Source: Flavobacteriaceae bacterium (GTDB lineage: Bacteria > Bacteroidota > Bacteroidia > Flavobacteriales > Flavobacteriaceae). Taken from it: DNA of 7,433 bases. The notes beneath the pieces are model-generated. The model worked only from the letters and a program-made list of their open reading frames with translations, did not search any database and was not told the origin of the DNA. Of the stretch, positions 1 through 5,777 are shown one piece after another. The first letter of the stretch is position 1, and every line of letters begins with the position of its first letter. The position numbers were made by a program, and so were the translations under genes. Where the stretch lies: NCBI GenBank assembly GCA_013214425.1, contig JABSPN010000146.1:1-7433 (forward strand). The letters are read 5' to 3'.

Positions 1-66
1 GGTTATTTAGTTTTACAAGAGGATTTTTACTACACACAGTATAGTTACAATATTATTTTGAGTTGA
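1..66 (+). CDS. 3' end of an unrecognised gene (partial)
   Basis: Frame 1 is open from the window edge for 21 codons and ends in TGA at 64-66. The tail is rich in aromatic residues (it contains EDFYYTQYSYN), with an alternating look that could suit a beta-strand-rich or outer-membrane protein, but this is too short to assign. The main support that it is real is the strong intrinsic terminator beginning two bases after the stop codon. I do not recognise the product. Confidence 0.5.
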   Translation, partial: GYLVLQEDFYYTQYSYNIILS

Positions 67-67
67 T

Positions 68-99
68 AAAAAGCGTTTCTTTTTAGAAACGCTTTTTTT
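68..99 (+). terminator. Intrinsic terminator after the upstream gene
   Basis: A perfect 13-bp inverted repeat (AAAAAGCGTTTCT at 68-80, AGAAACGCTTTTT at 85-97) surrounds a TTTT loop, and the right arm continues into a run of seven T (93-99). The A tract on the left arm means it could also work in the opposite direction. It separates the gene ending at 66 from everything downstream. Confidence 0.9.
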
Positions 100-109
100 A
101 TTACTCCCA

Positions 110-133
110 ATAGTATTTTTAAATAAATACTAT
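110..133. repeat. Short AT-rich inverted repeat
   Basis: ATAGTATTT (110-118) and AAATACTAT (125-133) are perfect 9-base arms around a 6-base spacer. The stem is weak because of its base composition, and no T tract follows the right arm. A protein-binding site or chance in AT-rich DNA are both possible. Confidence 0.35.
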
Positions 134-307
134 AATAAATACAATTTCTGCAACTTTTGTTACATAGTTAGCATAATGAGTCAACTATATTTCCATAACC
201 TCAGTGTTTTTAAACATAAGAAAGAGTGATTACATATATAGTATTCATTCTTTTTTCTTTCTCCTGAATATTGATTATTCTATGTGAAAGAATTGTAAGG
301 CCATATT

Positions 308-323
308 CGATCGATCGCGATCG
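308..323. repeat. Overlapping CGATCG palindromes
   Basis: The 16 bases CGATCGATCGCGATCG contain three CGATCG hexamers, a 10-bp palindrome (308-317) and a 12-bp palindrome (312-323). It is a conspicuous GC-rich island inside a very AT-rich intergenic stretch. The role is unknown. A protein-binding site or a relic junction are options that the sequence alone does not separate. Confidence 0.4.
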
Positions 324-402
324 TAACAAAGATAATCACTAATGATTTAAGAGATATTTATGTTAATTTTTTGAGTCTAATCCTGTAGATGAAATTACTT
401 AA

Positions 403-576
403 GTAGTTGCTCTTAACGAATTTCCAGAAGATTATAAAAATCTTAGAAAGAAAGCTAGAATGGCTAAATCGAATGCTATTCACAATACTCAACAAGAAAT
501 TGCAGATGGTTTAAATACTTCACGAGTTTTATTTTCTAGATTTCTTAAAAAACTAGAAAAATTCAATAAAGTTTAA
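403..576 (+). pseudogene. Remnant of a Crp/Fnr-family regulator, C-terminal HTH
   Basis: Read in frame 1 up to the TAA at 574-576, this stretch gives a typical Crp/Fnr winged-helix core. TQQEIADGLNTSR followed by VLFSRFLKKLEKFNKV matches the family pattern T-(H/Q)-Q-E-I-A-x-x-L-x-T-S-R-x-x-x-S-R-x-L-K-x-L-E. The frame is closed by a stop at 400-402 and again at 364-366, and no cyclic-nucleotide-binding domain can be read upstream. The protein also ends where the wing and last strand should begin. The first ATG (460) would give only 38 residues. I therefore call a decayed gene fragment. Its likely role, if the parent was nearby, was transcription control. A functional mini-protein is much less likely. 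Confidence 0.6.
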
Positions 577-594
577 TCGTAACAACAACACCCT

Positions 595-608
595 CTTAGA
601 TATCTAAG
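595..608. promoter_or_regulatory. 14-bp perfect palindrome, candidate operator
   Basis: CTTAGATATCTAAG is a perfect 14-bp palindrome about 135 bases upstream of the first operon gene, which encodes a TetR-like regulator. TetR-family proteins bind palindromes as dimers and often control their own operon, so this is a reasonable operator candidate. No copy elsewhere in the window supports it, and its distance from the start codon depends on where the promoter lies. Confidence 0.35.
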
Positions 609-639
609 TATAATTATTTCCTATTATTTGAGTATACTT
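606..639. repeat. Inverted repeat AAGTATA ... TATACTT
   Basis: AAGTATA (606-612) is mirrored by TATACTT (633-639) across a 20-base AT-rich spacer. The right arm sits on the 8-bp palindrome AGTATACT (631-638), and the left arm overlaps the end of the 14-bp palindrome at 595-608. It could be part of a promoter/operator zone, but AT-rich DNA gives such repeats easily. Confidence 0.25.
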
Positions 640-741
640 CTCACTAAATTCGAATTTTTTATTCAACTTAGTTAAATTTTGTTTAAAGTATTTTTATAAA
701 GATTAAACATTTTGTATTTTTATCCTGTTAATGATTACAAA

Positions 742-1395
742 ATGGACACAAAAAATAAAATAAAAGAGGATGAGATAATCAAAAAATACATGGATTATCT
801 GCTTACTAACAGCAAACAACCAAATTCTGTTTATGCTTTTTCAAAAGAAAACGACTTTGATGAGTCTGAGTTTTATAATTACTTTTCAACCTTTGATTTA
901 TTAGAAAAACAGATTTATTATAAATTCTGTCATCAAAGCATTGAAATGCTTGAAAATTCTGAAGAATACCAACAGTATGACCACAAGCAAAAATTATTAA
1001 GTTTTTACTACACCTTTTTTGAGATGCTTACCGCCAATAGATCATTTGTCTGTATGCATTTAAATGATAGTAAAGGAAGACTTAAATCACTTAGAAGATT
1101 TTCAAAAATGAAAGAATGTTTTCTTGAGTATATTGAGAGTCTATCTTTTGAAACAATAGATTTCAAAGAAGAAAGGATAAACAAATTAAAGGATAAAACT
1201 CTGAATGAATCTGCTTGGATTCAATTATTACTCACAATGGAGTTCTGGTTAAAAGATGACTCCAAAGGATTTGAGAATACAGATTTATACATTGAAAAAT
1301 CATTAAAGGCAAGTTTTGATTTACTGGAAGTAACTCCTTTACGCAGTGTATTCGATTTTGCCAAGTTTTTATACAAACAAAAGGTAAGAGCTTAA
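742..1395 (+). CDS. TetR-like transcriptional regulator
   Basis: This 217-residue protein has the size and build of a TetR-family repressor. A divergent N-terminal helix-turn-helix covers about residues 10-55: EDEIIKKYMDYLL as first helix, then a region ending FYNYFSTFDLLE, matching the family's F-Y-x-Y-F-x-x-x-x-x-L-L end. A helical C-terminal ligand/dimerisation domain follows. The C-terminal part resembles the TetR-type domain common in Bacteroidota (recalled as TetR_C_23; not checked). It probably binds DNA as a dimer and is released by an unknown ligand. I start it at the ATG at 742. A TTG at 712 in frame would add ten residues, but it precedes the usual family start and has no ribosome-binding site. 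The stop codon overlaps the next start (TAATG), so it is probably co-transcribed and coupled with the kinase-like gene. Autoregulation of the operon is likely but inferred. Confidence 0.75.
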   Translation: MDTKNKIKEDEIIKKYMDYLLTNSKQPNSVYAFSKENDFDESEFYNYFSTFDLLEKQIYYKFCHQSIEMLENSEEYQQYDHKQKLLSFYYTFFEMLTANRSFVCMHLNDSKGRLKSLRRFSKMKECFLEYIESLSFETIDFKEERINKLKDKTLNESAWIQLLLTMEFWLKDDSKGFENTDLYIEKSLKASFDLLEVTPLRSVFDFAKFLYKQKVRA

Positions 1396-2669
1396 TGAAA
1401 TCTATTAACAAAATCCCAATCTCTAAAGTTCAAAGAGCTTCTAAGCTACTTTCAACAGGTGTTAAAGTAGGTGTGAACTATGCGAAATATTATGGAGAAA
1501 AATTAGTAAAATCTGAAGAGGAAGCAAAAGCCAATTTAGATGAATCTAATGCTTCAGACATCTACGATGGTTTAAAAACACTTAAAGGCTCTGCTTTAAA
1601 GGTTGCACAGATGTTGAGCATGGAAAAGAACATATTACCCCGAGCTTACGTTGAAAAATTTTCATTATCCCAGTTCTCGGTTCCTCCATTGTCACCTCCA
1701 CTAGTTTTAAAAACTTTCAAGAAATATTTTAACAAGACGCCCTTAGAAGTATTTGATTCATTCACAAAAAATGGAAAAGACTTAGCAGTAAAAATTCAAT
1801 ATCCAGGAGTTGCAGATAGTATTTCATCAGATTTGTCTTTGGTGAAGCCTATAGCGATCAAAATGTTCAACATTAGAGGAGAAGGATCTGACGAATACTT
1901 TAAAGAAGTAGAAAATAAGTTAATTGAAGAAACAAATTATGAGTTGGAACTTGAACAAAGTATTGAAGTTGCCAAAAGGTGTCATACAATACCAAACTTG
2001 AAGTTTCCAGAATACTACCCAGATTATTCTTCAGATAGAATTCTAACAATGGATTGGATGTACGGTGTCCATTTATCTGAATTTACTGAAACAAATAAGG
2101 ATATTGACAAAGCTAACATTATCGGTCAGGCTTTATGGGATTTTTATATGTACCAAATGCATGTGCTAAAAAAAGTACATGCAGATCCACACCCAGGTAA
2201 TTTTTTAGTTTCAGATGATGATAAGCTAATCGTGATTGATTTTGGTTGTATGAAGATAGTTCCGGAAACCTTTTATGTTCCTTATTTTGAATTAGCTAAA
2301 GCCGAAAATATCAATAATCCAGTTGTATTCGAAGAAAAACTTTATGAGCTGGAAATATTACGCAAAGACGATTCTAAAGAAGAGAGACAATTTTTCAAAG
2401 CTTTGTTTCATGAAATGTTGTCCTTATTCACACAGCCGTTTCATCAGAAGGAATTTGATTTTTCTGACAATGATTTCTTCGGAAAAATTGCCGATTTAGG
2501 TCAGAAATACTCCAAAAGTACTGAACTAAGGAAGATGAATGGAAATAGGGGCTCCAAACACTTTATCTACATCAACCGTACGTTCTTTGGTCTGTATAAC
2601 CTGATGCATGATATCAAAGCGACACATATTAAAATAGAAAACTTTTTACAATTGAATGATAAAAATTAA
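1395..2669 (+). CDS. AarF/ABC1 (UbiB-family) kinase-like protein, apparently lacking its Ala-rich loop
   Basis: This 424-residue protein belongs to the ABC1/ADCK/UbiB atypical kinase family. Visible landmarks are the KxGQ region as KVAQMLS (residues 69-75, with Ala for Gly), the ATP-contacting Lys in LAVKIQYPG (K133), the helix around EETNYELELEQ (178-188), the catalytic loop HADPHPGN (262-269) and the metal-binding DFG (282-284). Between DSFT (121-124) and KNGKDLAVK (125-133) the family normally has about 18-20 residues with the Ala-rich loop A-A-S-I-G-Q-V-H that takes the place of the kinase P-loop. It is absent here, although the frame is intact. ATP binding may therefore be lost or changed. 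Relatives act on isoprenoid quinones or lipids, mainly as ATPases. Flavobacteria use menaquinone, so a ubiquinone role is not implied. No clear membrane helix is seen. The gene overlaps its upstream neighbour by 1 base and the photolyase gene by 14. Confidence 0.85.
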   Translation: MKSINKIPISKVQRASKLLSTGVKVGVNYAKYYGEKLVKSEEEAKANLDESNASDIYDGLKTLKGSALKVAQMLSMEKNILPRAYVEKFSLSQFSVPPLSPPLVLKTFKKYFNKTPLEVFDSFTKNGKDLAVKIQYPGVADSISSDLSLVKPIAIKMFNIRGEGSDEYFKEVENKLIEETNYELELEQSIEVAKRCHTIPNLKFPEYYPDYSSDRILTMDWMYGVHLSEFTETNKDIDKANIIGQALWDFYMYQMHVLKKVHADPHPGNFLVSDDDKLIVIDFGCMKIVPETFYVPYFELAKAENINNPVVFEEKLYELEILRKDDSKEERQFFKALFHEMLSLFTQPFHQKEFDFSDNDFFGKIADLGQKYSKSTELRKMNGNRGSKHFIYINRTFFGLYNLMHDIKATHIKIENFLQLNDKN

Positions 2670-4137
2670 ACCTGAAATACAAGTAGTTTGGTTTAAACGC
2701 GATCTAAGATTAGAAGATCATGACGCATTATATGCTGCCCTTGAAACGGGTAAGCGAACGTTATTACTATATGTCTTTGAAAACTCTTTGCTTGAAGATC
2801 CTCATTATGATAAAAGACACTGGGATTTTATTAAACAATCTCTTGTTGATATAAACAATCAATTAGTAAACCATGACTCTAAACTTTTAATTGTTCAATC
2901 TGAAATATTACAAACTTTTAAGCAATTATTAGATCGTTACGATATAAAAACTGTGTTTTCTCATCAAGAAACAGGGTTGAAAATTACATTTGATCGTGAT
3001 AAAAAATTCAAAAGATTTACCAAGAATTATGGTATCAACTGGGTAGAGACTCCTTATGGAGGAATTCAACGTGGAATAAAGAATAGAGAAAATTGGATAG
3101 TACATTGGGAAGCTTATGTAAATGATAAATTAAAACCCTTTAATCCTTTTCCTGCTCAACTAGTTAGCCTCAAGGAAATAGAGGAATTGAATAAACTCTT
3201 TTTAGTTCCTTCTATCGAAACTAAGAAGAATGAAAATTTTCAACCCGGAGGTAGCTCTTTTGGCAAGCTATACTTAAGAAGTTTTATCCAGGAGAGAATA
3301 AAAAAGTATAATTATAGTATATCAAAACCATTAAACTCCAGAAAAGGCTGTAGCAGATTGTCTCCCTACATTGCTTGGGGTAATTTATCCATTCGCCAAG
3401 TGTGGCAAGCAGCCTCAAAAGCTAAATCTGAGGGATTACACAGTCGTCAGTTTTCAGCGTTTATGTCACGACTTAGATGGCAGACGCATTTTATTCAGAA
3501 GTTTGAATCTGAATGTACCATGGAGCATTCCAGTATAAATAAAGGATATCATAAGCTAAACAAAAAAATATCCATACGATATCAAGAGGCTTGGAAAAAT
3601 GGTTTAACAGGGTTCCCTTTGGTAGATGCATGTATGAGATGTTTAAAACAAACAGGATATCTTAATTTTAGGATGCGAGCATTAGTGGTGTCTTTTTTCA
3701 CCCATTTATTGTGGCAACCTTGGCAAGAAGCAACTACGTACTTATCAAGAATGTTCCTTGATTTTGAACCAGGGATACATTTCCCACAAATTCAGATGCA
3801 GGCTGGTGAGACTGGAATTAATACATTAAGAATTTACAACCCTGTTAAGAATGCGATTGAACATGATGAAAAAGCTGAGTTCATTAAAGAGTGGATTCCA
3901 GAATTAAGAGATTTACCTATACCATTTGCTATTGAACCCAATAGAATGACTCTTTTAGAGCAATCGCTGTATGACTTTAAATTAGGTTTTGATTACCCCA
4001 ACCCAATAGTAGAGCTAAGTTCAGTGAGAAAGTATGCTAGTAAACAACTTTGGGAAATGAAACAAGACAAAGATGTCATAGAGGAAAGTTATAGAATACT
4101 GAAATTACATACGCTACCTAGAAGAAAACAGAATTAA
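2656..4137 (+). CDS. Photolyase/cryptochrome-family flavoprotein, atypical active site
   Basis: This 493-residue protein has the full photolyase/cryptochrome layout. An N-terminal Rossmann antenna domain (VVWFKRDLRLEDHDAL, about residues 10-25) precedes a helical FAD domain with the phosphate-binding SRLSPYIAWG (233-242), RLRWQTHF (272-279), TGFPLVDACMR (318-328) and RIYNP (392-396). Compared by eye with E. coli PhrB, W277 is kept (W275) and so are R342, R344, W359 and D372 (R339, R341, W356, D369). Other key positions differ: N378 is His375, W382 is Ile379, W384 is Met381, N341 is Phe338, M345 is Ala342, E274 is Arg272, and W306 falls on Lys303. It is therefore an FAD photoreceptor or repair enzyme of a divergent subgroup, and CPD repair cannot be assumed. 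The start overlaps the kinase-like gene by 14 bases, suggesting coupled translation. folE follows after 26 bases and could supply a folate antenna. Confidence 0.9.
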   Translation: MIKIKPEIQVVWFKRDLRLEDHDALYAALETGKRTLLLYVFENSLLEDPHYDKRHWDFIKQSLVDINNQLVNHDSKLLIVQSEILQTFKQLLDRYDIKTVFSHQETGLKITFDRDKKFKRFTKNYGINWVETPYGGIQRGIKNRENWIVHWEAYVNDKLKPFNPFPAQLVSLKEIEELNKLFLVPSIETKKNENFQPGGSSFGKLYLRSFIQERIKKYNYSISKPLNSRKGCSRLSPYIAWGNLSIRQVWQAASKAKSEGLHSRQFSAFMSRLRWQTHFIQKFESECTMEHSSINKGYHKLNKKISIRYQEAWKNGLTGFPLVDACMRCLKQTGYLNFRMRALVVSFFTHLLWQPWQEATTYLSRMFLDFEPGIHFPQIQMQAGETGINTLRIYNPVKNAIEHDEKAEFIKEWIPELRDLPIPFAIEPNRMTLLEQSLYDFKLGFDYPNPIVELSSVRKYASKQLWEMKQDKDVIEESYRILKLHTLPRRKQN

Positions 4138-4163
4138 TATGAAACAACCTATTATAAATAATC

Positions 4164-4862
4164 ATGAGAGAAAGTAATACAATGTTATATAGAATAGAAG
4201 AAAATAACTTATTGTCGGAGTTTACCATTGAAGAAATTGGTGACGATCATCTCTTTTCTAGTTTGGAAACCCCATTAAGAAAAGATGCTTTTATGATGTC
4301 TAGTCAAGAAAAAAAAGAGAAAATTGCTTCTCTATTTAAAGAAATCATGCAAGTAATGGGTTTAGACTTAAATGATGATTCCTTGAAAGGAACTCCCAAG
4401 AGGGTGGCCAAAATGTATATAGACGAGATATTTTCGGGTCTAGATCCGAAAAACAAGCCCAAGATCGCCTTATTTGATAATAAATATCAATACAATCAAA
4501 TGTTGGTAGAGAAAAATATTCAATTTTATTCAAACTGTGAGCATCATTTTGTTCCTATCATGGGAAAAGCTCATGTAGCCTATATTTCTTCTGGAAAAGT
4601 AATTGGATTATCAAAATTAAATCGAATAGTTCAATACTATGCCCAACGTCCTCAAGTACAGGAACGTTTAACGAATCAAATAGCTAATGAACTTAAAACG
4701 ATACTGCAAACAGAAAATGTTGCAGTGATTATTGATGCAAAACACCTATGTGTTTCATCAAGAGGTGTTAAAGATGATTCCTCCACAACAATAACATCTT
4801 ATTACGGAGGGGAATTTAATACACCGGAAAAAATTAATGAACTTCAAAATTATTTAAAATGA
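4164..4862 (+). CDS. folE: GTP cyclohydrolase I
   Basis: The enzyme converts GTP to 7,8-dihydroneopterin triphosphate, the first step of folate and tetrahydropterin synthesis, as a cytoplasmic zinc-dependent decamer. Numbering from the ATG at 4164 (232 residues), the zinc ligands are C125 and H128 in NCEHHF and C196 in KHLCVSSRG. H127 and H194 correspond to E. coli H112 and H179, and Q166-E167 in QERL to Q151-E152. SLKGTPKRVAKMY (73-85) and the closing GVKDDSSTT are also typical. The core is complete, and about 45 N-terminal residues are poorly conserved. An in-frame ATG at 4182 (MLYRIEE) has a purine-rich stretch ahead and may be the true start. The gene sits 26 bases after the photolyase gene and overlaps the next by ATGA. 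Its place here suggests a dedicated pterin supply, perhaps for the photolyase antenna. This could be a second folE beside a housekeeping copy. Confidence 0.95.
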   Translation: MRESNTMLYRIEENNLLSEFTIEEIGDDHLFSSLETPLRKDAFMMSSQEKKEKIASLFKEIMQVMGLDLNDDSLKGTPKRVAKMYIDEIFSGLDPKNKPKIALFDNKYQYNQMLVEKNIQFYSNCEHHFVPIMGKAHVAYISSGKVIGLSKLNRIVQYYAQRPQVQERLTNQIANELKTILQTENVAVIIDAKHLCVSSRGVKDDSSTTITSYYGGEFNTPEKINELQNYLK

Positions 4863-5092
4863 GTACAGCCGAACTAATTCAAGAAGCCGTAGATTTTGAA
4901 AAAAATCACAAAGCATTTAAAACCCGAAACGATAAAATTATCGCTTCTAAAAAAGCTAAATCTATCATTCTATCCATTAATGAAGTATACAAAAAGACAA
5001 AGGATCAATCATTAATGGATATAATGAAGAGAATTACAGTTATTAAACAAAAAATGGAAAAACGTCTAAAAGGTAGACCATTAAGTCAATAA
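4859..5092 (+). CDS. Small basic helical protein, unknown function
   Basis: I do not recognise this 77-residue protein. It has about 15 Lys and 4 Arg against 9 acidic residues, giving a strongly positive charge. It has no Cys or Trp, no signal peptide and no membrane segment, and the sequence looks helical throughout. An N-terminal acidic helix (about 3-15) leads into a Lys-rich stretch around ASKKAKS (29-35), and a long basic helix (about 50-72) ends in KRLKGRPLSQ. Such a build suits a nucleic-acid-binding or small adaptor protein, but this is only a guess. That it is a real gene is supported by its junctions: its ATG overlaps the folE stop (ATGA, 4 bases) and its stop overlaps the SDR start (TAATG, 1 base), which leaves no room for a spurious frame and implies translational coupling. 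Confidence 0.75.
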   Translation: MSTAELIQEAVDFEKNHKAFKTRNDKIIASKKAKSIILSINEVYKKTKDQSLMDIMKRITVIKQKMEKRLKGRPLSQ

Positions 5093-5769
5093 TGAAAACA
5101 ATCGCAATTATAGGAGGTAGCTATGGGATTGGTAATGCTATAGCCAAAGAAATGTCTCAAAGTAATCAAGTTATTACAATGTGCCGATCGAATCTTGATA
5201 AACTGGATAATCACCAGCATTATCAAAATGATGTTTTAGCAGATCAATTGCCTGAAATTGAGTCACTGAATGGTCTAGTTTATTGTCCCGGTTCAATCAA
5301 TCTAAAACCGTTTAAACGTTTTAAATTAGATGATTTTAAATCTGATTTTGAAATTAACGTGCTTGGAGCTGTAAAAGTTATTCAGCATTACCTTCGAGCT
5401 CTTGCTAATGGAAATGGTAGTGTTGTGATGTTTAGCACTGTTGCTTCTCAAATGGGAATGCCTTTTCACGCTAGTATTGCCTCGAGTAAATCTGCTGTAG
5501 AAGGTCTTGCTAAATCACTTGCTGCTGAATTTGCTAATCAAATTCGTTTTAATGTTGTTGCACCAACAGTAACAGACACACCTTTAGCTCAAAAGTTGTT
5601 AAAAAACGACAAGCAGAAAGAGCTTATGAAGGAACGTCATCCATTGAAGCATTATTTGCAACCAGAGAAAGTTAGTAAATTAGTTACTTATTTGTTATCA
5701 GATGACGCCTCAGCTATATCGGGTCAAGTTTTTACTATTGATGCTGGTTTAGTCACTATTAAAACTTAA
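5092..5769 (+). CDS. Short-chain dehydrogenase/reductase (SDR) lacking the catalytic Tyr
   Basis: This 225-residue protein has the SDR Rossmann fold. A nucleotide-binding loop GGSYGIG (8-14) replaces the usual TGxxxGIG, CPG (65-67) stands where NAG is normally found, N89 lies in EINVLGA, and a C-terminal D-A-G-L (217-220) follows the usual S-G-Q. The active-site segment reads FSTVASQMGMPF then HASIASSKSAVEG. K133 of YxxxK is present, but the Tyr position is I129, and the position for the catalytic Ser is S115 or T116. I recall a subgroup with the pattern HASxAxxKxAVEGL that shares this loss, so it may be a family trait rather than decay. The VAPTVTDTPLA segment (156-166) is complete and no frameshift is seen. 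The protein may bind NAD(P)H without the usual oxidoreductase chemistry. A pterin-reductase role next to folE is tempting but weakened by the missing Tyr. The glutathione-peroxidase-like gene follows after 8 bases. Confidence 0.85.
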   Translation: MKTIAIIGGSYGIGNAIAKEMSQSNQVITMCRSNLDKLDNHQHYQNDVLADQLPEIESLNGLVYCPGSINLKPFKRFKLDDFKSDFEINVLGAVKVIQHYLRALANGNGSVVMFSTVASQMGMPFHASIASSKSAVEGLAKSLAAEFANQIRFNVVAPTVTDTPLAQKLLKNDKQKELMKERHPLKHYLQPEKVSKLVTYLLSDDASAISGQVFTIDAGLVTIKT

Positions 5770-5777
5770 AAACTATT

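Larger units (their letters stand above)
100..741. other. Gene-free region of about 640 bases upstream of the operon
   Basis: No intact gene is visible on either strand. The stretch holds a weak AT-rich inverted repeat (110-133), a CGATCG cluster (308-323), the remnant of a Crp/Fnr-type DNA-binding domain (403-576), a 14-bp palindrome (595-608) and a further inverted repeat (606-639). The operon promoter should lie between about 580 and 741, but I see no full TTG/TAnnTTTG promoter there. The closest stretches have the wrong spacing or two mismatches. Confidence 0.7.

Noticed and set aside
712..741. TTG start giving ten more residues to the TetR-like regulator
   Set aside because: The ATG at 742 begins just before the first helix as usual for the family. 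The TTG has no ribosome-binding site, and the added residues look like non-coding AT-rich DNA.
1395..2669. Naming the ABC1 protein ubiB with a ubiquinone role
   Set aside because: Flavobacteria generally use menaquinone, the A-rich loop appears missing, and the protein has no clear C-terminal membrane helix, so neither symbol nor pathway is supported.
2656..4137. Calling the flavoprotein a class I CPD photolyase (phrB)
   Set aside because: The fold matches, but most CPD-contact residues and two triad Trp positions differ from E. coli PhrB, so the repair activity is not supported.
4139..4177. A 12-codon frame (starting MKQPIINN) between the photolyase gene and folE, as a possible leader peptide
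   Set aside because: It is out of frame with folE, overlaps its start, and has no attenuator hairpin. Chance is the simpler reading.
4345..4533. A 62-codon open frame on the minus strand
   Set aside because: It lies fully inside folE, antisense to conserved residues, and its translation resembles no protein family.
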